A stretch of 46,810 nt of DNA from a virus. The stretch is from the IMG/VR virus record IMGVR_UViG_3300032322_001825, positions 1 to 46,810 of that record; one strand, given 5' to 3'. Shown piece after piece: positions 27,068 to 36,713 of this stretch (position 1 is the stretch's first letter; every line of letters begins with the position of its first letter). The position numbers were made by a program, and so were the translations under genes. The notes beneath the pieces are model-generated. The model did not search any database. It saw only the letters and a program-made list of their open reading frames with translations, and had not been told where the DNA came from.

Positions 27068-30010
27068 TTATCGACTTTTCTTAACTTCTTTTAATTCTTC
27101 ACGAAGGCGCTTAGCGTATTCTTTTTGACCGTCTCGCTGAGCATCTTTCGCTGCACGTTCCAATTCTCTAATCTTTGTTTCGGTATCCCAGAGATAGAAC
27201 TTCTTTGCGTAACTTGGGTTATACAAGGAAGTCTTACCGAACATAGATTGAAGAATTCTGTCTCCTGTGGTTCCATCAGGCGTAAAACGCCCACCACGCT
27301 TCTCAGAGGTTGTAATGGTTCCGATACCAAGAGGAAGCCTAAACCCTGCTTCTGGGGCTACTCTGTTGATTAAGGAAGGTGAATCTTTGTCTCCGAAGAT
27401 GGAGCCAGGGTTCAATTTATCAAGCTCATTTAGGATACGGATATTCTTCAAAATATAAGCTGTCTTCTTGCGCATTGTGAGACCGAGGTAGCTTTGATTC
27501 TCCTCTGGATAACGCTCTATTTTAGAAGGCTGACCGAATGTATCCTCAAAGAAAGTAGACTGGTTAGCCCACAATTCGATAGGAGTTTTCAAGAATGGTG
27601 AGACGGATGTAACAAGGTTTTCAGTTGGCTGAGATAGGAAGTCAATTGCTTGCGCTGCTGGGAGCCATGAACCTAAAAGGAAATACATTGTGTTGCCCTC
27701 TTTGTCATTTCCAACTCTGATACCTACGTTATCTTTGATGTAGTCACCAAGGTATTTTTCATTTGGCTTCTCTACATTATTCTCAATCATATTAGTAACC
27801 TTTGGAATTGCAGCGAACTTAGCTGGTTGTTTAACAAGCTGACCTAATTGAAGAGGAATGTTTTTACGAGTCCATGTGTAGAAAGGAACAACTCTTTTGA
27901 ATAGGTTCTTTTCAGTTGAAGTAAGGTCACCGTAATCGAATAGGAATTTCTTAACAGATATCGCAGCATCGTCAAGAGTTGCACCACCCTTAAGTTTTGA
28001 AATGAAGTGAGCAAGACGAGCGTTGTTTTCAAGAACGGAACCGGCTGCACGATTGGCTTTGAATAGTCCGAAGTTTTGTTTAAGAGGATTCCATGATGCA
28101 CCTCCGAGTTCAGAAGAGAGAGCCATATCAATGTCTTTCGCGTACCAACCTTCATTAATAACACCACTTCTTTTCGCAGCTTCAGTGATAGTTTTTGTAT
28201 CCCATACTCTTCCAGCATCATCAGTGAAATTAATCATCTTGCCATTTTGGACCATACCAGCTTGGTAATAATCTTTAGGGTCAACGACTCCACCTAGGAA
28301 GTTATTCCACATGTTACCCACAAAGTTTCGAACGTGATATGAAGGAGCTGTAAGCGCTTGAGCTTTCCACCAGTTTTGAACACTATCGAAGCTCTTAAGA
28401 GCCTTAGAAAGTGAAGCAGGTTTCACAGCTTCATAGTATTCATCAATTTGTTTTGCGATGTCAGCAGGGAATTTAAGACCCTTCAAATCTTTAACCTTTG
28501 TTTCTACCCCCGAGATATTCTCACCTTCTTTAAGAGCGAAGTCTTTAACAGAGTTAAAGAATTCTTTTGAAGTGGTTGCCTTAGCTGAACCAAGTGCGCG
28601 TTTTGCATAAACGATAGCTGGTCGGTCATCGAATGTGATACCGAAGTTGTCACGAATTTGCTGGATAGTTCCTTCATAGTTACGAGAAAGAGATGAGTCA
28701 AGTTTAGTTGACCATACTTTTGCATCACCGAATTTACTAGCACCTTCTTCCATATCATCAATAGTTCCATCAGCTTTCACAAAGAAATCTTTGAACTTAG
28801 CCCAAGCACTTCTTGAATCTTTAGCACCAGTTTTTACTAATTGGTGAGGGAAGTAGTTTTCAATATCAGTCTTAAGAAGACCAAGACCTTCTTCTGTCTT
28901 TCTTATATCTTTAAAATTTAAATCAAGTCTCTTTGCTGCAGTATCAATAATGTCATCACCTGATTGAACACCAGTTTCGATAACATCAATAACTCTTCGA
29001 GCTTCCTCTGGAGAAAGTTGTGCAAGGTCATTCTGTAGAGACATTGCTTCATCCATAACTTTTCCTTTTTTGTATTCCAAAAGATTAGTGAAATGCTCTT
29101 TCACTTTATTGAAACCTTCATCGCTAGTCTTTGTAGAAAAAACATCAGCAACCATTTTAGATGCTTTTGTTTGTTTGATTCCAGCAGCTAAATTATCAAA
29201 CATATCATATATACGAGTACCACCAGCTAGAGATTTCTCCCAGCGAGTGTTTGCAAAAACTGTAAGAAGCGCACGTTGTCCTTTAGCAACCTGCTCTGCT
29301 TTAGTCTTTCCAATTTTAAGCATATCGTCAGTAAGACCAAGAGCTTTTATTTGAGCTGCTAGTTTTGAATCTGCTTTGATTGTATCTCCAGCAAGTTTAA
29401 GCTTAGTAGCTTTTTCTGCTAGTTTACCTTTATTTGTAAGACCACCACCTACGAAGTTTAATGGGTCGGCTGCGATGTCTGTAATAAGACCAAAGATTTG
29501 TGGCACTCCATCGTTCCAGAAATTAACCATAGTCTTTTCACTTGCCTCACCGTCACCAATTTTTACTGCATCCCAATTCTCTGAGAAGACATCAGTGAAA
29601 CTTCTTTGACGAGTACCAGTTAGAATACCTCCAACTTTACCTGGGATATTTTTAGTATTTTCCAAAGCATCTTTGATAGATGACATATCACCAGACTGAA
29701 CACCATAAGCAACATCACCAATCACGCGACCAGTTTCTTCCGCAAGAGTGGCAACCACACCAATCGGCTTCATTAATTGCTTTGAAATTTTACTCCAAAG
29801 AGAAGGGTTTTCTGATTGTAACTTTCTAGCCTCATCAACATTTCTTGGAAGGGTTGATGTATCATCTCCAACTAAATCTTTCATCATAGAAGATTTTATT
29901 GGTACTCCTCCAGCACCTTTTGTTCCTGCAAAATTAGAAAGGGAGCCACCATTCTTAGTTGGGGTTAGTGTGTTACCTTTATTATTTTGTGCAAAATCTG
30001 ATAGTGGCAT
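27068..30010 (-). CDS. Large internal virion / DNA ejection protein (980 aa)
   Basis: The largest gene. Mostly helical, with a flexible N-terminus (MPLSDFAQNNKGNTLTPTKN), amphipathic helices throughout and a C-terminal basic coiled coil (ELERAAKDAQRDGQKEYAKR). The stretch FKRVVPFYTWTRKNIPLQLG (about residues 690-720) and the following ERYPEENQSYLGL are features of large polyvalent virion proteins of podoviruses. Together with the 508-aa neighbour it probably builds the ejection channel extended into the host at infection. No lytic or polymerase domain is seen. Confidence 0.7.
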   Translation of the reverse strand: MPLSDFAQNNKGNTLTPTKNGGSLSNFAGTKGAGGVPIKSSMMKDLVGDDTSTLPRNVDEARKLQSENPSLWSKISKQLMKPIGVVATLAEETGRVIGDVAYGVQSGDMSSIKDALENTKNIPGKVGGILTGTRQRSFTDVFSENWDAVKIGDGEASEKTMVNFWNDGVPQIFGLITDIAADPLNFVGGGLTNKGKLAEKATKLKLAGDTIKADSKLAAQIKALGLTDDMLKIGKTKAEQVAKGQRALLTVFANTRWEKSLAGGTRIYDMFDNLAAGIKQTKASKMVADVFSTKTSDEGFNKVKEHFTNLLEYKKGKVMDEAMSLQNDLAQLSPEEARRVIDVIETGVQSGDDIIDTAAKRLDLNFKDIRKTEEGLGLLKTDIENYFPHQLVKTGAKDSRSAWAKFKDFFVKADGTIDDMEEGASKFGDAKVWSTKLDSSLSRNYEGTIQQIRDNFGITFDDRPAIVYAKRALGSAKATTSKEFFNSVKDFALKEGENISGVETKVKDLKGLKFPADIAKQIDEYYEAVKPASLSKALKSFDSVQNWWKAQALTAPSYHVRNFVGNMWNNFLGGVVDPKDYYQAGMVQNGKMINFTDDAGRVWDTKTITEAAKRSGVINEGWYAKDIDMALSSELGGASWNPLKQNFGLFKANRAAGSVLENNARLAHFISKLKGGATLDDAAISVKKFLFDYGDLTSTEKNLFKRVVPFYTWTRKNIPLQLGQLVKQPAKFAAIPKVTNMIENNVEKPNEKYLGDYIKDNVGIRVGNDKEGNTMYFLLGSWLPAAQAIDFLSQPTENLVTSVSPFLKTPIELWANQSTFFEDTFGQPSKIERYPEENQSYLGLTMRKKTAYILKNIRILNELDKLNPGSIFGDKDSPSLINRVAPEAGFRLPLGIGTITTSEKRGGRFTPDGTTGDRILQSMFGKTSLYNPSYAKKFYLWDTETKIRELERAAKDAQRDGQKEYAKRLREELKEVKKSR

Positions 30011-30022
30011 ATTTTTTTAATT

Positions 30023-31549
30023 TTAGTAGATTCCAAAATCTTCTGGATTCTTACCATTGCTCATAATTTCTTGCTTCTTTTCTTCATCACTCATACCTCT
30101 AGCCTCCTCTGAAGAAAGCCAGCTCCATACAGTAGAATCAGGAAGTTCAACGTCTTTTGTTTTAGCAAATTGAAGGAAAGCATCTCCAAGAAGTTTTTTA
30201 GCATCTGCTTCTTTAATTTGGTTATCACTAAGAGGTCCTTCAAATTTATCACTAACAATCTCTTTTTCACCAAGAACATTCTCAGCGTATCCCATAACAG
30301 CACGAGCCTCAGATGGTCCACCAACAAGCTTACCGGTTGAGTTAGCGTAAAGAGAAAGGATAGGATTTCCATAATCAATTGATTCGTTCGCTGCGCGAGT
30401 ATTAATAAGTGAGCGAGTATTTGTAAGGTCTGCTTCAGCCTTCGCAATATCAAGCTTATATTCTTTTGAACCGCGGACTTTTTGTTGTGCGACATCAAAT
30501 GAATCTGAGCGTGAGATACCAGCACTAGGGTATTTTGTTGCAAGTGAAACAACTTGTGCTGCTTCTTTCTCAGCTCTTTCAGCAGAGAGTTTATTAACTT
30601 CTCCCATAAGGAGATTAGGGTCAATACGAAGGTCTTTTGCTGCACTGATGATGTAGTTAAGAGACTGTGTTTCATCCATACCAGCAATACTTTCCAAAAG
30701 GGTAGGAGCGATTCTTTCTGAACGGTCAATTGCGTTCTTAAGAGTTGATGATTCTGTTTGACGAATTTCTTCAGAAAGCTTAATTGATTGGTCAAAGAAT
30801 TTATTTCTTCGGTCATTAATTTCTTTATCAAGATTTTTAACTTCCTCAGCTTTTTTACGAGCAAGTTCAAAAGATTTATCATCAATAGCATTATTTGCTT
30901 CACGGATAGCAGCTGCTCGTTTTGCCTCAAGAGCAGTAATCTCTTGTCTATGTGTTTGGGCTAAATTGTTTAAAACGCCAACTCCAGAAATTTGTGTGCC
31001 AAGATATCCTCCAGCTCGCATAAGAGCAACATTAGTTGTTCCTTTTTCACGATTCTGAGCATCTTCAGTTTTTACTTTAGTAGCATCGAAGGAAGCATTG
31101 ATACCTTCAATCTCAGCCTTTCTTCGCTCTTCAAGTTTAGTTAATTGGTCATCAATAAGCTTCATATAATCTTCTGAAGCTTTCTTTGTTGTCTCTATAT
31201 TAGGGTCAGGAATATTAAGTCCTTTAATTAAGGATGTAGTATTTCTTTCATCTTGAACAACATTGTCAGATGAACTTACAATATTTTTTGTATTAGTTGT
31301 TTGCTGTGAATTAGCTAGGTCTGTAGCTTGGTCTTTTGGAGTAGTTGCAGTTGATACACCCTTCAAAAGATTCTGAAGGATTTTAGTGTTGGCATCAGCG
31401 TTCCCTGCATTAACAGCGTAGGTTGAAGCATTGTACCCTGCTGCTTCGGCTGCTGCTTTGAATGCTGGGTCAGCAAAGCGCTCTGCTGCTGTTTTAGGAA
31501 GCACTTTATTTTGTGAACTATAGTATTGTGATAAATTTTGTGGTTGCAT
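30023..31549 (-). CDS. Coiled-coil internal virion protein (508 aa)
   Basis: Ala/Gln/Asn-rich N-terminus (PAFKAAAEAAGYNASTYAVN) followed by long coiled coils (AIDDKSFELARKKAEEVKNL). Helix-rich to the end (EEARGMSDEEKKQEIM). It lies between the nozzle/fibre genes and the 980-aa protein, where podoviruses carry their second ejection protein. The short Gly/Gly segment (RAGGYLGTQISGVGVLNNLA) may insert in membrane. Function by position and composition. Confidence 0.65.
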   Translation of the reverse strand: MQPQNLSQYYSSQNKVLPKTAAERFADPAFKAAAEAAGYNASTYAVNAGNADANTKILQNLLKGVSTATTPKDQATDLANSQQTTNTKNIVSSSDNVVQDERNTTSLIKGLNIPDPNIETTKKASEDYMKLIDDQLTKLEERRKAEIEGINASFDATKVKTEDAQNREKGTTNVALMRAGGYLGTQISGVGVLNNLAQTHRQEITALEAKRAAAIREANNAIDDKSFELARKKAEEVKNLDKEINDRRNKFFDQSIKLSEEIRQTESSTLKNAIDRSERIAPTLLESIAGMDETQSLNYIISAAKDLRIDPNLLMGEVNKLSAERAEKEAAQVVSLATKYPSAGISRSDSFDVAQQKVRGSKEYKLDIAKAEADLTNTRSLINTRAANESIDYGNPILSLYANSTGKLVGGPSEARAVMGYAENVLGEKEIVSDKFEGPLSDNQIKEADAKKLLGDAFLQFAKTKDVELPDSTVWSWLSSEEARGMSDEEKKQEIMSNGKNPEDFGIY

Positions 31550-31563
31550 AATTTTATATTTAA

Positions 31564-33429
31564 TTATCCTTCAGCTTCCCAATGTATTTGAAACGTTTGA
31601 GAACCAGGAGCATTAGTTTTAACCCAAGCAATACTTATATTTGTGCTATCGACCGATACCGTACCTTCATTGTAAGCATTATTTGTTGCATCACTTATTA
31701 ATGTTAATGCCTTAGTAGCACTATTCCCACCTCTTTTAATAGCATTGTTAGCACCTGAAAATATACCTGATTGACCACCTGAGTCGTATGAACCAAAGGC
31801 TGTATGAACAGCTCCTGATGTACCAGTATCACTTGTAGCCCAAAACCTAACTCTTTTTGGAGCAGCACCAAGTCCGTGAGCTATAGTTTGTGTTGTATCT
31901 GCATCAGAAATATTTTTTGTTGTAACACCATTTTTGTAAGTAGTTGCAACTGTTAATGGAGAGATTATCTGAAAATTTGTACCATCATAAATAACTTCAA
32001 CAATTTGATTTTGCAATATATCACCTGTTGCCATATCATCAGAAACATTTTTCTTTATTGTTTTAGCACCAAGTGAATTTACGTTTAAAGTACATGCACC
32101 TGTATTAGCAGTTCCAGCCTTAAAACGAACAACCATTCCAGTAAAATATGCAGGTGGTGTTGGAGTAAGTGTAACTGCATATGAATCTGTACCCACTGAA
32201 TCAGCTGCATATAAAGTAGAACCATCTTGGTCTACACCATATACGCTATCAGTAGCCATAAGTAATTCATTAGTAGAAAGCGCCCATCCTACAAATCGCA
32301 TATTTGCACCAACTGTTGTTGATATAGTACCAGCTGTTCCTGAAATATAGTATTGGCTTCCAGCTGTTAGTGAAGTACCTGTCCTATTTATTCCACCAAT
32401 TCTAATTATACCTACACCATCAGCAGAGGCAGCCGATTGCATAACACCTATTTTAATACCCTTAGTTGTACCAACTGCATCAGCATCAGTTTTCCACCAT
32501 TTTTGGTCTGATGTTTTGAAATAAACCCAATCTCCAACAGACAGAGACTCTCCTGCTGTATCTACAATTAGGTTTTCTCCAAGAGTTGAACCTAGACCAT
32601 TTGGAGCAAAGAGAAGTCTTGTGGTTGAAATAGCCCAACCTATAAATTTTTGGATTGTACCAGGTGTTGTTGAAATTGCACCAGCTGTATTTGAAAGATA
32701 ATATTTTCCAACAGTTAATCCTGTTAAGTTTTTTTCTAGTCCACCGATAAGTATTGTAACTGCATTACCAGCATTAGCTGAACCTTGAGCAAAACCAAGT
32801 TGAATTAAATCAGTTGTTGCAAAGGCATCAGCATCAGCAAGCCACCATCTTGAATCTGATTCTTTAAAGTAACATAAATTTCCTGCAACCAATGTTTCAC
32901 CAGCAGTTCCAGGAATAAGATTCTGGTCATAAGCAGCAGAGCCACCAACTACAGCATCAACATATGCTTTAGTAGTAAACTCGTCTGATGATGTTGGAGT
33001 AGTTGAACCAGATTTCTTAGGAAAACTTGAAAAAGTTTTTACTCCATCTACATCTTGGTCTCCGACTGTTCTAACAACATGCTCAAGAAGTTGTGGCACA
33101 TCTGTACCAAGTTCAACTATTGTTTCATTCTTAATCCATGTAAGTTTATTTGCAGTAACCTCAGTCGTAAGGTCTCCTGTAAATTTAAGACCTCTTCGAA
33201 GAACAGTTATCGAAGCGCTTGCAATTGTTTCTGGGTCAAGCTCCATTATTTCCATCAGAGTGTTTGAATCATTACGCAAGATTGCGTAAAGTTTTGTACC
33301 AAAGTCAGATGAAGTTAGGGCATTCCCATCCCATCCAAGTATATTGTTTACTTGAATAGCAGAAGATGCTGCTGTGATGGAAGCAGCTAATCTTTTTGAC
33401 GGTACAGTTGTAAATTTTATTGTTGCCAT
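31564..33429 (-). CDS. Tail fibre / virion adhesin with two repeated modules (621 aa)
   Basis: Begins with a short head (TTVPSKRLAASITAASSAIQ). Two copies of a module of about 110 residues follow: GTAGETLVAGNLCYFKESDS and DTAGESLSVGDWVYFKTSDQ, each ending in FIGWAIST / FVGWALST. A Pro-rich joint leads to a module AYFTGMVVRFKAGTANTGAC that is also present in the gene at 40523. The C-terminal domain contains GLGAAPKRVRFWATSDTGTS. Modular beta-rich layout fits a receptor-binding or virion-surface fibre. Confidence 0.75.
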   Translation of the reverse strand: MATIKFTTVPSKRLAASITAASSAIQVNNILGWDGNALTSSDFGTKLYAILRNDSNTLMEIMELDPETIASASITVLRRGLKFTGDLTTEVTANKLTWIKNETIVELGTDVPQLLEHVVRTVGDQDVDGVKTFSSFPKKSGSTTPTSSDEFTTKAYVDAVVGGSAAYDQNLIPGTAGETLVAGNLCYFKESDSRWWLADADAFATTDLIQLGFAQGSANAGNAVTILIGGLEKNLTGLTVGKYYLSNTAGAISTTPGTIQKFIGWAISTTRLLFAPNGLGSTLGENLIVDTAGESLSVGDWVYFKTSDQKWWKTDADAVGTTKGIKIGVMQSAASADGVGIIRIGGINRTGTSLTAGSQYYISGTAGTISTTVGANMRFVGWALSTNELLMATDSVYGVDQDGSTLYAADSVGTDSYAVTLTPTPPAYFTGMVVRFKAGTANTGACTLNVNSLGAKTIKKNVSDDMATGDILQNQIVEVIYDGTNFQIISPLTVATTYKNGVTTKNISDADTTQTIAHGLGAAPKRVRFWATSDTGTSGAVHTAFGSYDSGGQSGIFSGANNAIKRGGNSATKALTLISDATNNAYNEGTVSVDSTNISIAWVKTNAPGSQTFQIHWEAEG

Positions 33430-33443
33430 ATAGTTATATTATA

Positions 33444-35504
33444 CTAAATACTTTTAATTCTTGTAGTGTCGACTGATACACTTTCTGATAATCCGAGACC
33501 GATTCTCGTCACCTCGTAGTCCAGGTCGCTTCCTGAAGAGGAAAACCCTACCGAGAAGTGGTTTCCATACTGGAATGGGAAGTAAACTCGGAAGTAAAAG
33601 TGCCTACGACCTTCCGAATCAGCTTCGCCAACTGCTCCCATTGGTCTTAATCCTATTGGAGCCGAACCAAGGAATGCTCCGATTTCTTGACCATCCAACA
33701 ATGAGCTTTCTGTTCCCGAAAAATCAAAGCTGAGGAATTCAGAATTAGAGAAATCTTTCCATGCTTTGAATGTAAATGTTGAGTTTCCTTTTATATACCC
33801 CTCAAGGTATATAGCATTCAAAGCTTGAGAATATCCATGAGATGCTGTCAAATTCATGAAGTGACTTGCATAGTCTGAAGATATAGGGAACCTATCAGTA
33901 CCAACAACATCTGAATTACCAGTATTAAGTTGATAAACATTTGGTGTATTACTTTCTATGTAATATATAGAATTATTAAATCTTTCAAAAAAGTTTGCAT
34001 GAATTTCCCACACTCCTTCAAAAGCTTTGTTAACTTTATTATAAACAAGCACAATATCATTATTAGTTTCTGTGCTTATTGATTTACATGGAATATAAAT
34101 TCTATCTACATCTTCAATTCCACGACCTGTTCCAAAAACATAATCATTAAGAAGTCTTTGGATTTTAAATCCAATATTATCTGTTTGAGGTAAAACGTCT
34201 TTTGATGCTACACGACCGATTGAAGTAAATTTCTTATCTTCACTTATAAAATAAATGTCATCAGAACCCTTAATAACAGGACCAACAGAACCAACCTCAG
34301 CTTTTAATGGAGTTCTATTTGCTAAATCATTAGCATCTTGAGAATATTGAACAGATTCTATATATCTATTTTTAAAAACGTAAGCTGTATCTTCTTGAGC
34401 AACCACATCTGTTATATCGCCACCTCCATATGGAGTTGCAATAATATCTCCTTCACCAGCCACGCGAGTTGCTGTAAAAGAAAAGTCAGTTGGGTCAGAA
34501 AGTTTTGAAACAAAGTAAGAACCAGCAGAAGCAAAACCAGATAGGACTCCGCCAGAATCACGAGCAAGTGCTGAGCGAACATTCCCTACAATAATTCTTC
34601 CAAGGTAATTTGCTAAACGATTACCTCTTGGGGCAGCAGGGTAAGTTGTTGGAACTAATGCTACTGCACTATTGTCTGCAGCTGCATGAGCGCTTGCTAC
34701 AGTAAATTTATTGTATTCAGGGATTGCTGTATAAGCGATAGTTGTTCCATTATATATTAGTGTTCCAGAAGCAGGGAAAGCTGCTTTACGAATCTGGAAT
34801 GTACAAGAACCTGGGTCTGAACCAAGGGTATCAAAGGTTATTGTATTGTTATCATTTGATGTAATTAATCTAATCTTTCCAGAGTGAACACCTGATGTTA
34901 TGTATACATACATATTAATCCACATACTTGCAGCCCATGGAGTTCCAGATACATCTAAGGTTGTGGCACTTGAAGCTGATGCAGTTTTGCTTTCAAAAAT
35001 TTCTTCTGTAAGAACCGAATCAACAATAACTGATGTTTCAGCTCCAACTAAGGCACCATCTAAAAGAGTAACAGCGCCCTGCCATCTTTGATATTCTTCA
35101 TAACGATTACAGAAAACAACGAAGTCTTCATTACTTGTATTTACTAATGAAGTAATAAAACCAAATTCTTTATCTGATGTAAAACCATTCTTTAATCTCC
35201 ACCAACCAGCTGAAGAATGATTTTTTGAATATACTTCTAACTCATCATCATAAGCCTTAAGAAGAAATTCATCTGAATCATAAGACTTCCTAAAGTTATA
35301 CAGACCTTTACCAGACAATGCACTTGAATTGAATGTTCCAAGTAAAGAAGTTCCAAGTCGAGGAGAAATACCACCCCTGTCAGTAATGCGCATGTTTCTC
35401 ATTATTCGCGCAGTACCAAATGGGGCTTTGGTGGTATCTTCAAGAGCGTACAAACCTAATTTGAACTTCTCGTAGTCTATGAAAATGTCTGTTGATTTTG
35501 GCAT
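33444..35504 (-). CDS. Tail nozzle / tubular protein B-like (686 aa)
   Basis: The N-terminus has the pattern of the T7 gp12-type family: FIDYEKFKLGLYALEDTTKA then NMRITDRGGISPRLGTSLLG, where N-M...GG...R.G is conserved. The long beta-rich body (residues 60-640) would form the propeller-like hub. An inserted domain SSATTLDVSGTPWAASMWIN (about 175-260) resembles a small fibre-type module. It should cap the tail tube and guide DNA. Follows the 35507 adaptor by 2 nt, in the same order as T7 gp11-gp12. Confidence 0.75.
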   Translation of the reverse strand: MPKSTDIFIDYEKFKLGLYALEDTTKAPFGTARIMRNMRITDRGGISPRLGTSLLGTFNSSALSGKGLYNFRKSYDSDEFLLKAYDDELEVYSKNHSSAGWWRLKNGFTSDKEFGFITSLVNTSNEDFVVFCNRYEEYQRWQGAVTLLDGALVGAETSVIVDSVLTEEIFESKTASASSATTLDVSGTPWAASMWINMYVYITSGVHSGKIRLITSNDNNTITFDTLGSDPGSCTFQIRKAAFPASGTLIYNGTTIAYTAIPEYNKFTVASAHAAADNSAVALVPTTYPAAPRGNRLANYLGRIIVGNVRSALARDSGGVLSGFASAGSYFVSKLSDPTDFSFTATRVAGEGDIIATPYGGGDITDVVAQEDTAYVFKNRYIESVQYSQDANDLANRTPLKAEVGSVGPVIKGSDDIYFISEDKKFTSIGRVASKDVLPQTDNIGFKIQRLLNDYVFGTGRGIEDVDRIYIPCKSISTETNNDIVLVYNKVNKAFEGVWEIHANFFERFNNSIYYIESNTPNVYQLNTGNSDVVGTDRFPISSDYASHFMNLTASHGYSQALNAIYLEGYIKGNSTFTFKAWKDFSNSEFLSFDFSGTESSLLDGQEIGAFLGSAPIGLRPMGAVGEADSEGRRHFYFRVYFPFQYGNHFSVGFSSSGSDLDYEVTRIGLGLSESVSVDTTRIKSI

Positions 35505-35506
35505 AA

Positions 35507-36703
35507 TTAATAATCGTGATAGTTACTTGTCATAATTTTTGCGTGGCTAGGATTTTGCATCATATAAGCTTTCGCTTTATTGATAAATCCTGACTCAGCA
35601 TTCTTTGATATATCGTATTCTTTTACTTCGGCTGCTGCCTTTTCAATCGCTTTCTGTATAATGATTTGGTATTCGTCTGCATCAGCAACCAATAAATCAG
35701 AATCATCTGTTGAGTTTTCTTTATAAGCACCAGCAGAAGATTGCCATCCATATTTTGTGTAATACTCAACATTGTGAATAACTCCTTTTTTAAGAACCAA
35801 CCAATCAAACTTATAATCTGTTTCTGAGACTTTACCTACAGCTTTTGTCATATAGATTGCAAAGTATTTGATATTTGTATTTGTTGGAGTTCCAGTTGTT
35901 GAGTAAGAAGAAACATCAAACTTAAGAAGATTCCATCCATTTACGAATGCAGTTCCATCAGCTTGTGTTGTTACTGTCTTAGAGTAGTAATTAGATGAGT
36001 CAGTACCAAAACGAAGAATGTAGTTTGTAAGGTTTGTTGTTGATGCAATCTTTACCCAAATGAAGAATGAACTTGTGCCACCAAAGTAGTCGGTCATGTC
36101 AAGAGCATTAATAGAAGAATGTTGTATACCGGCTGTGGTTCCACCACTTGCATTAATATTGCATTTTATAGAACCATTTCCTTTAATATAGTCATCACTA
36201 TCAGCTGATAAAGTTTCCATGTCTCCAAAAGCAGCCCAACTAGAGCCATTAGATGAACCTGAAGTAAGTGAATCTAATTCTGAAGCAAGAAGTTCTTTAT
36301 CATTTACATTTGAATTAATTTGAAGAACACGAGTGCCATTGTAATCTTTTATTGCAATAGCACCTCTTTCTTTTCGGAGCGCAAATTCTGTAGTAGGAAC
36401 AAGATAAAAATCTCCATCTTGTCTTTTTGCTTGTGCAGGTATATCAATTATTTTTTGTGCAGCTAAGTCAGCAGGACAAACATAATCAGATATTCCATTA
36501 TATAAATTAGGTGAAAGAGTTGTTATTCTTCGAGCAGAACGAAAATCAAGTGGCATTAGTCTACCTCTTTCATCAATAAAACCGTTAGCAAAACATTCTC
36601 TAACAGCTTCATTTACTGTTTCGTTCGCATCAATAAGCATCCCTTGTTTTCCATGGATACCTGCATTCATGCGTGATTTAAGTTGTGAACGTGTATATAT
36701 CAT
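35507..36703 (-). CDS. Tail adaptor with inserted jelly-roll domain (398 aa)
   Basis: The N-terminus (KSRMNAGIHGKQGMLIDANE) and the DYVCPADLAAQKIIDIPAQA region, together with the C-terminal helical part (IIIQKAIEKAAAEVKEYDIS), look like a podovirus tubular protein A / head-tail adaptor. Between them (about 150-300) lies a beta sandwich: GDMETLSADSDDYIKGNGSI, FFIWVKIASTTNLTNYILRF and YKFDWLVLKKG. These strands resemble carbohydrate-binding domains that follow a ligand site on virions. The insert could bind surface sugars. Confidence 0.65.
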   Translation of the reverse strand: MIYTRSQLKSRMNAGIHGKQGMLIDANETVNEAVRECFANGFIDERGRLMPLDFRSARRITTLSPNLYNGISDYVCPADLAAQKIIDIPAQAKRQDGDFYLVPTTEFALRKERGAIAIKDYNGTRVLQINSNVNDKELLASELDSLTSGSSNGSSWAAFGDMETLSADSDDYIKGNGSIKCNINASGGTTAGIQHSSINALDMTDYFGGTSSFFIWVKIASTTNLTNYILRFGTDSSNYYSKTVTTQADGTAFVNGWNLLKFDVSSYSTTGTPTNTNIKYFAIYMTKAVGKVSETDYKFDWLVLKKGVIHNVEYYTKYGWQSSAGAYKENSTDDSDLLVADADEYQIIIQKAIEKAAAEVKEYDISKNAESGFINKAKAYMMQNPSHAKIMTSNYHDY

Positions 36704-36713
36704 ATAATTAATT

